Assembly (NCBI GenBank): GCA_030410095.1
Contig: JAUFRC010000001.1
Span: 1,810,501 to 1,874,500 of the forward strand
DNA: 64,000 nt
Direction: 5' to 3'
DNA from: Paracoccus cavernae
GTDB lineage: Bacteria > Pseudomonadota > Alphaproteobacteria > Rhodobacterales > Rhodobacteraceae
Shown: positions 8,058-17,369 of the stretch, piece after piece
Position numbering within the stretch: the stretch's first letter is position 1
Layout of the letters: every line of letters begins with the position of its first letter
Translations under genes and position numbers: made by a program
Notes under the pieces: model-generated
What the model saw: only the letters and a program-made list of their open reading frames with translations
Told to the model about the DNA's origin: nothing
Database searches by the model: none

Positions 8058-8971
8058 GTGATCACCACCACCTTTGCGTTTGCCGAAGGGAAGACGAGGA
8101 CAAAGAGGCCTTCGCCGCCGTTACCGGATCCTTGGTTACTCCCGCCGCTGCCGCCACCGTTTACGGCTGGCGATGATGCAACCCCGCGAGCAGCACCAGA
8201 ACCGCCATGCGTTGCCGTGCCCTGATCATAAGCTGAACCGCCGCCGCCACCGCCGCAGATATCCATTGCAGGCTCACACCACCCAAGCGTGATGCCAGCG
8301 CCTCCAGCCCCGCCAATCTTGGGCAAGCCATCAACGCCAGCACCACCAGCGCCACCGCCCCCGCCGCCACCCTCACTGACCGCACCGACGCCCGCCTCGC
8401 CGCCCGACACGGAGTTACCACCACGGTTGCCGGGATTGCCTATACCGCCGACGCGCGGATTTCCGTTCGTGCCAGCCCCGCCGCCGTTTCCACCTGCGCC
8501 ACCGTTACCGTTTCCGCTTCCCGATCCACCACCGGGGGAAACAGACTGAACGACGCCATCGAGCAGCAAGCGGGAAGGAGAGCCGGGGTTTCCCTGCCCG
8601 GTCGTGGCCAAGCCAGCTCCGCCGGCACCGACTTCGACGAGATAGTCGCCCTGCAACATCGTCCCGCTCGAGACGTCCGGCCACGCGGCACCCCCACCGC
8701 CCGTGGAGCGCCCTGTATAGCCGCCGGAACCACCCCCACCGACAAGCGCCCAATGGGCATCCGCGACCGGCGCGCTGACGTGGATCGAACCCGACCGGCG
8801 GAAAAGAACCTGCGTGAAGCTGACGCCCCCGCGATCGAAGATGGTGACCACCCCACCCGTGACCGTCACGACCGCCGGTCGCACCCATTCGCGACCGCCA
8901 GCCCAAAGGCGCTCCAGCTCGGCCCCGCCGTGCCACATGCGATGGGACGTCAGATCGAGGAGCCCGCCCAT
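8054..8971 (-). CDS. Glycine-rich phage tail fibre / receptor-binding protein
   Basis: About 305 residues. The first 90 residues are mixed (GGLLDLTSHRMWHGG, TVTGGVVTIFDRGG); the remaining two thirds consist of very Gly-rich tracts interrupted by short hydrophobic strands, as in the Gly-rich receptor-tip domains of phage fibres that form polyglycine II sandwiches. The C-terminus ends in a beta strand (LFVLVFPSANAKVVVIT). ATG at 8971 overlaps the previous stop as TGATG; an in-frame GTG lies at 8974. It would determine which cells the tail binds. Confidence 0.75.
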   Translation of the reverse strand: MGGLLDLTSHRMWHGGAELERLWAGGREWVRPAVVTVTGGVVTIFDRGGVSFTQVLFRRSGSIHVSAPVADAHWALVGGGGSGGYTGRSTGGGGAAWPDVSSGTMLQGDYLVEVGAGGAGLATTGQGNPGSPSRLLLDGVVQSVSPGGGSGSGNGNGGAGGNGGGAGTNGNPRVGGIGNPGNRGGNSVSGGEAGVGAVSEGGGGGGGAGGAGVDGLPKIGGAGGAGITLGWCEPAMDICGGGGGGSAYDQGTATHGGSGAARGVASSPAVNGGGSGGSNQGSGNGGEGLFVLVFPSANAKVVVIT

Positions 8972-9162
8972 CACGCGCCTGCAGGTTTGTAGGTAACGAT
9001 GTCGCCCGGATACTGCGCCGCCGCCGCTTGCGCTGCCGCGAGATCGGTGAAGGACCGAACCGTGACAGAGGTGCCAGCATCGCCTTTCAGCGTCGGCAGC
9101 GAGATCAGAGGCATGGTGTAGGTCTCCACCTGCTCACCGGCTCCAAAGATAACGACCTTCAT
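8971..9162 (-). CDS. Small phage tail-region protein
   Basis: A 63-residue product starting MKVVIFGAGEQVETY, with an Ala-rich helix (DLAAAQAAAAQYPG) and a C-terminal strand IVTYKP. Its ATG (9162) overlaps the upstream stop as ATGA, and its own stop overlaps the fibre gene, so it is translated in a tightly coupled series. Probable fibre connector or accessory; family unknown. Confidence 0.65.
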   Translation of the reverse strand: MKVVIFGAGEQVETYTMPLISLPTLKGDAGTSVTVRSFTDLAAAQAAAAQYPGDIVTYKPAGA

Positions 9163-9491
9163 CGACCCACCCCTTCGATTATCTTCAGTGGAATATTGGA
9201 GGACGCCGGGATCGGGAGACGTGCGCCGTCCTTGGTGATCCAGACGTCGAACGCGGCCACTCCGGTTCGGCCAGTTTCTTCGGTCAACCACAACCGCGTG
9301 CTTGCAGGCGCGGCGGTAACGGTGATTGTTCTTTGTGATGCCGCTACGCTGACCGCGAGCGGGTATCTGCGCCCGCCCTGCCCGACCTCGGCAGTGATTT
9401 CCTCCCAAGGATAGATCTCGGCCCACTCTTCGGCATCGAAGATCAGTTGGGCCTTGAAGGTGGCGCCGCGCTTGACTGTTGCTGCCTTCAT
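9159..9491 (-). CDS. Phage tail-region protein, beta-rich
   Basis: A 110-residue protein with ribosome site GGAG before the ATG at 9491. It is rich in predicted beta strands (ATVKRGATFKAQLIF, RTITVTAAPASTRLWLT) and ends in LKIIEGVGR. The start resembles short phage proteins with an immunoglobulin-like fold next to fibre genes. It opens the fibre sub-operon after a terminator-like hairpin. Confidence 0.65.
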   Translation of the reverse strand: MKAATVKRGATFKAQLIFDAEEWAEIYPWEEITAEVGQGGRRYPLAVSVAASQRTITVTAAPASTRLWLTEETGRTGVAAFDVWITKDGARLPIPASSNIPLKIIEGVGR

Positions 9492-9500
9492 GGCTGCTCC

Positions 9501-9526
9501 AATGAAGAAGCCCGCACGAGGCGGGC
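9501..9526 (-). terminator. Possible intrinsic terminator between tail tip and fibre genes
   Basis: On the minus strand GCCCGC-CTCGT-GCGGGC (9526-9510) is followed by TTCTTCATT. The next ATG is about 18 bases downstream, so part of the transcript may end after the tail tip gene. The short, imperfect T-run makes it a weak call. Confidence 0.45.
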
Positions 9527-9595
9527 GGTGTTTCGGAAAATGCGGGCCAGCGCCCAGACGGGCATCGGCCAGTGCCTGCAGCTGAATGATGGCAG

Positions 9596-11750
9596 TTACG
9601 AGATCACGGCGCGGTCGCTAACCCGCCGCCAGGTCGTTCCGTCAGAGAAAGCCGGTGTTGCGCCGCCGCTTTCGTTCGAGACGTAGATCATCGAGCCTGC
9701 CCCAGCCGGACCAGCAGCGGGCGCATTGGCGACGGTGAACACGGGAAGTTTGGGTGGCACCAGCAGCTGCACCGAATATCCGGTGAGGCGGATGGCGTTC
9801 ACCATCGTTCCGCCGTGAATGACGCCGAGCATCAACTGCCCGGTCCGGTTGCCCGTCGCCACGTCGACCAAGGTCCAGGTGATCCGGCCAACGTTCACAT
9901 CCTGACCAGCATTGTCACGCGCCTGCAGGTGGTTCCAGAACGTGTCGCCATTGGCGGGATTCGCCCGCTGACCGCGAAAGCGGGCAACCTCCTGGCCAGA
10001 GGCATCGGATTCATTGACAACCAGAAGCGGCGATCCCTCGCCGCGGTAGACGCCAAGCGTATGGGCATCCTCAGCCGTGTTGCGGCCATCTCGATCCAAA
10101 CCGGCTGCGGGTCTGGCCATGGCCCCTCGGCGGCGACATTGCCCTTGGCGACCTGCGCGCGCAGGTGAAGATCGTCGCGACCGGGATTGGCAACCTCGAC
10201 CACCAGCTTGCCGCCGCGCACATCGCCGGAGAGCAGCACAGGCTCTTGCGTCAGGCTGATGCCGGAGATCATCGGCGGAGCCTTGTCCGGCGTCAGGATA
10301 TCGTTGATCCCCGGCGGTAACGGCTTTTCCTGCGCCGCAGTCCAGCCATAGGGATTGGCGATGCTGGCGACCCCGATCGTGCATTCGCGGGCTTCGATAT
10401 CGAAGGCATGGGCCGTCACCTCGAAGACCCCGTTCAGGCCGAACTCGGGCGCAACCAGCCGAATGGTATGGATCCCGTCACCCTTCGGGAACCGCGCCTT
10501 CAAGCCCACGAGGTTCGTCCGGATCTGGCCGGAAAACTCCCGCCGGTCCTTGGCGAACTTGATCTTCATGAGCCGCTGGAGCTGCGGCGAGGACGGACAC
10601 ATATCGACGTCGAACTGATCGGGGCGCTCGCCTTGCACCGCGAGGGACGCTTCGTCGCGGATCTCGGCAACTTCTGTCGGCTGGTAGGCGTGATCGGGGC
10701 TGACGAAGCTGCCCTTGAGAACGTTATAGGCCGTGAAGGGATCAAACCCGTCATTCATCTCGATCGAGAGAATGTCGTCGGCGGTGATGGTTACCTCCGG
10801 CTCCGACCATGCGCCGCCCAGAATGCCGATCCGCCCCTCGGCGGTCTCGTAGATCTGGCCGTCGCAGGTCGCGAGCATGCGGCTCGTGACTTCTTTCAGG
10901 GCATCATCGAGCGAATAGTAACCGCAAAGGCGATAGCGCGGCTCTGTGCCGCCGGTCGCCAGCGCAACGGGCTCGGCGCAGAGGTTGACGAACCGGGACC
11001 ATGACGCACTGTCGAGCCGCGGCAGCGGGATGTTCCAGCCGTCCTTGTGGGTCATGAGGTCGCGGATACACAGGCCAGCATTCTCGGAATAGGTCTGCGC
11101 TCCGGAAAGGTCGGCCACTAGCGCCCCGCGGAACTCGACCTGTACCTGGGTGCTGGGCCCTTCGGGAAATACTTCATGAAATCTTCGTCGGACGGATCCC
11201 CGAGAACCGCATAGAACGTGGCCTGCCCTTGCAGCCGATGGTTCGCGCCCCAAAGCATCGGGAAGTCTGCCGACAGATCCGCCCAGCCCAGCCCGTCGCC
11301 CGCAAAGACGCCGGCATAATTGCCGCCCGCGCCGGAGCCGTCACGGAATGCGAACGCGGTATAGCGGTCACGACGATGGAGACCGGCGGCGTTGGGCGTC
11401 ATGGTCACGCGCTCGCCATCGACCCAGAAGCCGGTGAGCGAGGAAACGCGGCCGTGGTTGAAGACGACAACCTGATGCAGACGGCCATGCTGCGCCTCGT
11501 AAAAGACACGCAGCCCGCCCATGAGATTGCGCCCGTAAGCCCGCGTCCGCGCCCGATCCGTTTCCGTCGTGGTCGCCATGACCTGCTGGCGCGGGATCTT
11601 GGGCTGGAAGAGAGCGGAGGATGCCAAAGACCACAGGGCCGCGCGACCGGCCGCGATGATCGCTGCCGATATGCCAGGCGACAGGCCGAAGATCGTAACC
11701 GCACCGCTCCATGCGGGGAGCATCGCGATGATTGCAGAGAAGATTGCCAT
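9596..11750 (-). CDS. Phage tail tip protein J-like (host specificity), two frame breaks
   Basis: Spans about 718 residues. The N-terminus has hydrophobic helices (IFSAIIAMLPAW, SAAIIAAGRAALWSL) and then KIPRQQVMATTTETD and RNLMGGLRVFYEAQ, typical of J-like tail tip proteins that bridge the baseplate to fibres. The central part reads TYSENAGLCIRDLM, LDDALKEVTSRML and DDILSIEMNDGFDP; the C-terminal part contains IRLTGYSVQLL and GSMIYVSNESGG. Frame changes near 11155 (run of C) and 10097 separate three frames with continuous homology. The ATG overlaps the acetyltransferase stop as TAATG. Confidence 0.75.
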
Positions 11751-12144
11751 TACTTGACCCAAGCCCTTTCGGTCAGGCGGTATCCGAGACGGGAAAGATC
11801 GAGGCCTTCCGCGCCGGTTGAAAGCTGGACGAGCACCGCGCCGCGTTCGCGCGCCCATGCCTCGAACACCCGCAACAACCGCAGTCCCGAGCCGTCACGC
11901 GCGAACCAGCCCATCTCGCATGCGATCGGCGCGGATTGATGATGGTCGGGCGCAGCGCACCCGCGATGAAGCCGCCCGCGCTGACCCAGACCGCGCCGTC
12001 GGGATCGGCAATCAGGCCGGCCACCGTCCGCGCCGTCCATGCGCGATCGACGGGAATGGGGCCGTTGACCGCGGCGCGCAGATCCTCGATCAGATCGACA
12101 ACCTGCAAGACATCGCCCGCGTCGGCCTTCCGGATCACCGCCAC
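11750..12144 (-). CDS. GNAT-family acetyltransferase inside the tail operon, one frame break
   Basis: About 131 residues starting at GTG 12144 (AVIRKADAGDVLQVVDLIED). The first helices and the strand AVWVSAGGFIAGAL are GNAT-like; after a frame break near 11937 the acetyl-CoA part follows (CEMGWFARDGSGLRLLR, FEAWARERGAVLVQLS). Start and stop overlap the neighbouring tail genes, so it is a structural member of the operon rather than an insertion. Such enzymes recur in phage tail clusters, but their target is not established. Confidence 0.65.
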
Positions 12145-12740
12145 CGCGTCTCGTAGCCCCCGACATAGAGCGGGATCCGCTCGAAGCCGCGATCATTGCC
12201 GAAGCGCGCGCGCTGGTCGGTATCGGTCCAACGTCCGCGCGGTGCCATGTTGCGCCGGAAGAACAGCCCCTCCGCCTCGACCTGGACGGTTCGCGAAGTC
12301 GGGCCTTCCGCCGACCACGGCATGCGCTGCATGGTCCCGCTGAACAGGGCCATGGGGGAACCGATTGGCTGTCCGCGTTGGACGGTCCCGCCCTCCGGCA
12401 AGGCGACATCCTCGACCGCAAACAGTTGCGAATAGACCGTAACCGCGCGATCGCGGACCCGCGCCTTCGCCGCCAGAGCCAGCGCAAGCATTTCCGGGGT
12501 CGCGGCGACGGTGAAGGTCACCGCCTCGGCCGAGACCTGATAGGCCGTGCTGATCTCGCTGATCGCGATCAGGTCGCCGACACCTTCCCAAAGGTGCCCG
12601 CCCGTCTGCATGTCGCCGAAGCCGCCCCACCAGCGTTTGGGCGTCTCGCGGAAATCCATGTGCACCAGCACCGCCTGCGCGATGCTGCCGTTGCGCAGCA
12701 CCTCGTCCGGTATGGCCAGAAGATCCTCGCGCGCGCCCAT
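12135..12740 (-). CDS. Phage tail-region protein
   Basis: A 201-residue protein beginning MGAREDLLAIPDEVL. Recognisable blocks are VHMDFRETPKRWWGGFGD, GGHLWEGVGDLIAIS and VYSQLFAVEDVALPEGG, with conserved aromatic residues but no family that I can name. Position between the tape measure and tail tip genes argues for a distal tail or baseplate component. ATG 12740 overlaps the upstream stop (TGATG), and its stop overlaps the acetyltransferase GTG. Confidence 0.6.
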   Translation of the reverse strand: MGAREDLLAIPDEVLRNGSIAQAVLVHMDFRETPKRWWGGFGDMQTGGHLWEGVGDLIAISEISTAYQVSAEAVTFTVAATPEMLALALAAKARVRDRAVTVYSQLFAVEDVALPEGGTVQRGQPIGSPMALFSGTMQRMPWSAEGPTSRTVQVEAEGLFFRRNMAPRGRWTDTDQRARFGNDRGFERIPLYVGGYETRWR

Positions 12741-13411
12741 CAGATCGCCTCCACGAATTTGACCTGCGCGCGCGGCAGAACCGGCATGGACTGGTCGAGC
12801 AGCCCTCATCTTCGGTCACCATGCGCATGCGACAAACCGGACGCCCCAGCTCGACCCGCGCACCAGCGCCAATCGCCGCGCGCAGAGGCGGCTGGAACAT
12901 CAGCCGCGATGTCCCCTCGGCGCCGGGCTGCCAATGCGCCTGCACGCGGTGAAGGCGTTCGCCGATCGAGAAGAACTGCCCGGGGCGAAGGCCCGTCGTG
13001 TTGAGGTTCCGGACATCGATCTGCGTGGCGCGCAAGGGCGCGGCGGCGGCAACCGTCATGTAGCTGATCAACGTGTTGTCGAAGCCGAAATGTTCATGCG
13101 TCTGTGCGTCGGCCAGATCGCCGGTCTGGCAGAACGCGATGGCATGTCCGTCACGATCCCTTGGCCGCCAGCGCGAGCGCGCCGGAACCAGCGTGGTGCC
13201 GATGCGCCCTTCCATCTGCGCAAGAAAGGCCTGCCATTGCAATACCGCCCTCGCCCTTGAGCACGAAACTGGCCGAGGCCGACCAGCGCCCGCGCAGCGT
13301 CGGGATCACCGTTTCGGCCCCGCTGATGCTTTGCCGACCTTCGAGCGACTGGCCGGTCAGCGAGAACTGCACCTCTTGCCACAGGGCAAGGTGCGGGAAG
13401 GTTGCCTGCAT
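12740..13411 (-). CDS. Phage tail-region protein, two frame changes
   Basis: About 223 residues from ATG 13411 (MQATFPHLALWQEVQF). The beginning and the end share one frame while the middle (AFLAQMEGRIGTTLVP to VCRMRMVTEDEG) is in another, so two compensating indels lie near 13240 and 12812. The final residues (VLPRAQVKFVEAI) end at a TGATG overlap with the next gene. The middle contains LNTTGLRPGQFFSIGERLHRV, a beta-rich pattern seen in phage distal-tail proteins. No family assigned. Confidence 0.55.
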
Positions 13412-13470
13412 ATTTGACTCGACTCCAGATTGTGCCCTCGGCACGCTGATATCGTCAGGGAGGCACTCAC

Positions 13471-13671
13471 ATGACGAACAAGGAACTTGCAGCCCGGATC
13501 TCGCGGCTGGAAACCGAAGTCGAGTTGCTAAAAGAACAGGCGCTCGATGCCGAGAAGCTACGCAGCCTGGTCAAGCTGGTGATCGCGCAATTGAAAGAAG
13601 CGGATCGGCCCGTGCCGCTGCGCCTGACCGATCCGCAGCGCGGCCCCAAGAAGCTTACCCCGCTCCTCTGA
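13471..13671 (+). CDS. Small coiled-coil protein opposite to the tail operon
   Basis: A 66-residue protein on the plus strand with a strong ribosome site (GGGAGG, 13458-13463) 7 bases before the ATG. Residues 1-45 form a charged heptad helix (LAARISRLETEVELLKEQ, KLRSLVKLVIAQL); the tail is Pro- and Lys-rich. It lies in the only sizeable gap of the tail operon, converging with the tape measure gene end. This suggests a separately expressed cargo gene or regulator; function unknown. Confidence 0.6.
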   Translation: MTNKELAARISRLETEVELLKEQALDAEKLRSLVKLVIAQLKEADRPVPLRLTDPQRGPKKLTPLL

Positions 13672-13683
13672 GCAACGCGGGCC

Positions 13684-16346
13684 TCAGCCGACCCTCTTGT
13701 TGTAGTTGTTCATGATGGTTGGAACTTGCCGCGCCAATCTCTCATCGCGGGCGTCAAGCTCGCGCCGGATCTCGGCCATGGTTTTGTCGTCGGCATTACC
13801 TTGGACGACGATGCTGGTGGACGGAGAGAAGGTCATGGGACCGCCCTGCCCTCTTGTGTGATCGAGGACGGTTTCGTTCGGGTGGAGCAATGCCAAGCGC
13901 CCGCCCTTTCCATCCAGACCGCCAGAGCGCGGTCCTCCCCACGTAAAGCCGCCCCCGTCATAGCTCGGCACCGCGGCCTGTGTGCCGCCGAAAGCAGCTC
14001 CGAGAAGGCTTCCGAGGAAACCGCCACCGCCAGCCGAACCGGAAAACGCGCTCTTCAACGCGTTCTGAATTCCAGCATTCAGGATGTTAGCGGCAATCTG
14101 CTTGAAAATATTGGCAAGGCTGTCACGCAGATTCTCGCCCTGAAGAATGGCGTTGCTGAAAGCGGTAGCGATCCCGTCGACCGCCTGATCGAACTGACGC
14201 TGTGCGAGTTCGCCCCGCTCGAGCTCGGCAGTCAGCTTGCCGACCTGATCAGCCTGCGCCGCGATGCGCGCGCTCATTTCGTCGGTGACGGTGATGCCAG
14301 CCTTTTTCGCTGCATCCAGCATTTCCCTTTCGGCGCGCAGCCTTGCGGTTTCCTCCGCCGATTTCCCGATTAGGGTGATCTGCCGCTCGAGGTTGGTCAA
14401 TTCCTGCTCGGCATCGGCAAAGATATCGACGGCTTCCTTTTCGCGTTTTTTGCCGCCCCCACCACCGCGACTGCCCTTTGCCGGCTTGCCCGACTCCGAG
14501 ATGGCCTTGAGCCGCGCCTGCGTCTCCTCCTGAATGCGCGCCAATTCCCTTTCGCCCTCGACATAGGTTTCGCGCCGCGCATCGATGTCGGCCTGCATCT
14601 CCTTTGTGAGCGGGCCTTGGTAGGGGTTGGCGGAATCATAGGCGACATCAAAGTCGAGGGCGCCCGTGGCACCAGCCGCGCCGACCTTGTCGCCCGCAAA
14701 ATCACGAGCGATCTCGGCACGCCGAGCGGCAACTGCCTGCTGCCCCTCCAGCGCGGCGATTGCGGCCATCCCTGAGCGGAGCGCCGCCACAAGCTGCCCT
14801 GCCCCCGCGATAGCAATGCTGAAATCGATGCCTGCGACGTTGGCCGCGATAGTGCTGGCGGCATCCGCCGCTTCTTGCTGCGATAACTTCATGTCTTCAG
14901 CGCTCTTTGCTATTTCGTAGCCTTTAATGGCCGCAGCCCCAGCTGTCCGCGTCCATTCGATAATTTTCTGATTAGCGTCACCCGAGGCCTTAACTGCACT
15001 GTCTAGGTAAATTGCAATTTCGTTGAGGTAGCGCGCTTTCTCTTCAATACTCTGGGCGGCCTGCGCGTCGGACAAAAGCTTGTTGAACGCCCGGGCCTGC
15101 TCGATTGTCAGGCCAAAATCATCGGCGATCTGCTTTGCGATAGTCTCTTCGGTCGAAGGCCCAACAACTCCGAACTGCTCAAGCTCCGCGTCAAGCTGGT
15201 TGAGATAGCCTTGAAGGTCTTCGAAGTTCTTGGACAGGCTGGTAATGCCATTGCTGACGGCAGACACGGCGTCGATGTAGTTTAGCCGTGCGATACGATC
15301 ATAGAGATCCTGCGCCTGCGCTGTCGCCGCACCGAACTTGAAACAAGCTCCGCCGCCGTCGCGCCCGAATCTTTCGCAGCCGCATTATAGGCGTCAACGG
15401 CCTCTTCCAGTGATTTGATACTGTTGCGCAGTTCCTTGGCCGCGTCCCCTGCGCCGAGGAAATGGGCTGCGAGCGGAACACCGACCGCGACAACCGCGCC
15501 GATCACGGCCCCGAGCGCACCAAAGCCGCCGAGAAGCTGGGGCAGTTGCTGGCCCAAAGCGGTGGAGGCTGCCGTGCCCGCAGCAACCTGCACCGCAAAA
15601 TCCTGCACCTGAAACGAGAAGTTCTGTATTTGACCCCGCATTGCGCGCGAGGATCCTGCCGTCGCTGCGGTAGAAGCTTCGGCGGCGGCAGCAACCTTTT
15701 GACCGGAGGCCTGCGCCGCCACGCCCGTGCGGGCATATTCGGCGTTCAGCTGCTCAAGCGCCGCTTCATGCTGCTTGGCCGAGATCGATCCCACCTCCAG
15801 AGCCCGATCCAGCGTGGCGAGCGAGGCCTCATATCGCTTCGAGGCGGCATAGAGCGGGTCCAGCTTCATCCGGAGCTGCTCTTTTTCGGTGGCAAGGCGC
15901 GCGGTTGCTGCCGCTGCCTCTGTCTCGGCCGCAGCTGCTTCACGTTGTGCTTGTGCAACGCGCTGCGCTTCCTCCGCAGCACGCGCAGTGGCGCCGGATG
16001 CGGCATCGATAGCAGCCCGCTGCCTTTGCGCCGCCTGCTCCAGCAAAACGTTGTATCGCTCCTGCGTGATCGCCTTGCCCGCGACGGCACTGTCCAGCCG
16101 CTTGACTTCCGCTTCATATTCCTTCGCGGCGCGATAGACCGGATCATATGCTTTCGCGAGCTTGTCCATCTCACGGACGTGCGCGCGCGAGGCCTGCGTA
16201 TTGGTGACGCGACCCTGCGCATCGTCAAACGCCTTCTGCGCTTGCTGCCCGGTCTTCTCGAAGAGAGCGATCACCTTTCCGGCTTCCCGTGCCAACTTGG
16301 CATCGGAGAAGCCGGCAGAAATCAGCAGATCGGAATCATCGGCCAT
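13684..16346 (-). CDS. Phage tail tape measure protein, one frame break
   Basis: About 887 residues in two frames joined near 15345. The N-terminal half is a long Ala/Gln/Glu-rich coiled coil (AREAGKVIALFEKTG, EEAQRVAQAQREAAAAE), followed by a membrane-like stretch (GALGAVIGAVVAVGVPL). The C-terminal half continues with coiled coil (DDFGLTIEQARAFNKLL), Gly-rich linkers and a terminal helix. This is the classic tape measure layout that sets tail length in siphophages. ATG 16346 overlaps the chaperone stop (TAATG). Confidence 0.85.
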
Positions 16347-16495
16347 TATTCAATCCCAAGCTCGCGCAACCGCTCAAGGCTCATGGGCTTGCCCGCGCCG
16401 CGATCAGCACCGCCGTGGGCTTTTTGCCAACCGTCAAAACAGCAGGCATATTCCCAAGGCGTCATCTGGCCGATTTGCGCGGGCGTGAAGCCCAT
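16346..16495 (-). CDS. Phage tail assembly chaperone (Phage_TAC_6-like)
   Basis: A 49-residue protein, MGFTPAQIGQMTPWEYACCF, with the conserved WEY and GW motifs of small tail assembly chaperones also found in gene transfer agents. It lies immediately before the tape measure gene, the usual position for the distal part of a chaperone pair. Its ATG overlaps a TAA in a neighbouring frame (TAATG), the presumed stop of the upstream chaperone gene; in the present sequence the upstream gene reads straight into it. Confidence 0.7.
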   Translation of the reverse strand: MGFTPAQIGQMTPWEYACCFDGWQKAHGGADRGAGKPMSLERLRELGIE

Positions 16496-16897
16496 TACGG
16501 CGCCGTTTCCGTAATAGATGGAGAATTTCCATCGTCCGTTTTTGGTCGTCCGGTGTCGGATCCGCCACCGGCATGCTCTCCCCGGCTGGTCATCCGGCGG
16601 GCCGTAGAGGCAGGCCGCAAGCACGGCCTGCGCCGGAACCTTGAACGAGATGAGCGGGTGATCCTCGAACGCTTTGCGGCAAGCCTTCAACGCTTCGACA
16701 TGGGGCATGCCGCCGCCGATCAAACCGTTGCGCAGGATCTCGAACAGATCGGCCGCGGCCCATTGCGCCAGATTGATCCGGTGCAAAAGGTGCTCTGGCC
16801 CGAAATCGGTCTTTTCCTGAATGACCTGCAACTCGCGCAGGGCGAGGCGGAAAGGATGCTCCCCGCCCGGCCAGATCAAGACAACCGGCTCCATCAT
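16495..16897 (-). CDS. Phage tail protein / tail chaperone (Phage_TAC_11, GTA gp10-like)
   Basis: Begins MEPVVLIWPGGEHPFRL and contains RELQVIQEKTDFGPE, WAAADLFEILRNGLIGGG and FKVPAQAVLAACLYGPPDD, matching the about 120-residue GTA_gp10/TAC_11 family. After GPPDDQPG the frame runs on into the next gene as a 183-residue fusion; dropping one base near 16585 instead gives an acidic tail ending at TAATG. Either a sequence error or a chaperone frameshift site explains this. ATG 16897 overlaps the tail tube stop (ATGA). Confidence 0.65.
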
Positions 16898-17355
16898 ACG
16901 GCGTCCGTCAGCTCGACGCCGTCCTTGAAGCTGATGTTGAGCGTGTAGGTGATCACCGCATTATCATCGGTGCTGCCGATGTTATCGAGGTTCAGCTGCG
17001 GCAGCAAACCGACGCCGTCGATATATTGGATCTCACCGGCTTCCGCCTCGACCAAGTGGAAGCGGATCGGCAACTCTCGCTGGTCAAGCGCTGCACGGAT
17101 CAGAGCGTCGCGCCCCAAGCGCGTCAGGCTGGCGTTCACCGTGGCGGCCACGGACTGCGCGCCATAAGCACGGATGACCTGTGCGGGAAGCGCCCAGTCA
17201 TCGCAATCGGCGACGGTCTGCTCGCTGATGGCGTTCGTGATCGAGAGGCTGATGCCGCTGGCACCGCACCAATTGGTGTAGGTCAGCGGGGTGGCGGCAT
17301 CCCATGCCACCATGACCACCAGATCCTTGCGGTACTGAAGGTTCGGAATTGCCAT
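16894..17355 (-). CDS. Phage major tail tube protein
   Basis: A 153-residue protein starting MAIPNLQYRKDLVVMV with ribosome site AAGGACG. It is beta-rich (WCGASGISLSITNAIS, IRFHLVEAEAGEIQYIDG, VITYTLNISFKDG), as expected for a tail tube subunit, and is followed in order by chaperones and tape measure. It is the most upstream gene of the tail operon here. No head, connector or terminator genes precede it, since the neighbouring sequence is a truncated gene on the opposite strand. Confidence 0.7.
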   Translation of the reverse strand: MAIPNLQYRKDLVVMVAWDAATPLTYTNWCGASGISLSITNAISEQTVADCDDWALPAQVIRAYGAQSVAATVNASLTRLGRDALIRAALDQRELPIRFHLVEAEAGEIQYIDGVGLLPQLNLDNIGSTDDNAVITYTLNISFKDGVELTDAV

Positions 17356-17369
17356 TCTATGCGTCCTTG

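Noticed and set aside
8054..8971. Gly-rich gene as a PE-PGRS-like or secreted surface protein
   Set aside because: Its place after tail tip genes, overlap-coupled starts and beta-rich C-terminus fit phage fibre proteins better.
5208..17355. Gene transfer agent (GTA) rather than phage tail
   Set aside because: Two chaperones resemble GTA genes, but the typical GTA distal genes (glycoside hydrolase TIM-barrel protein, cell-wall peptidase, long host-specificity protein) and head genes are absent, and the integrase at a tRNA points to a prophage element.
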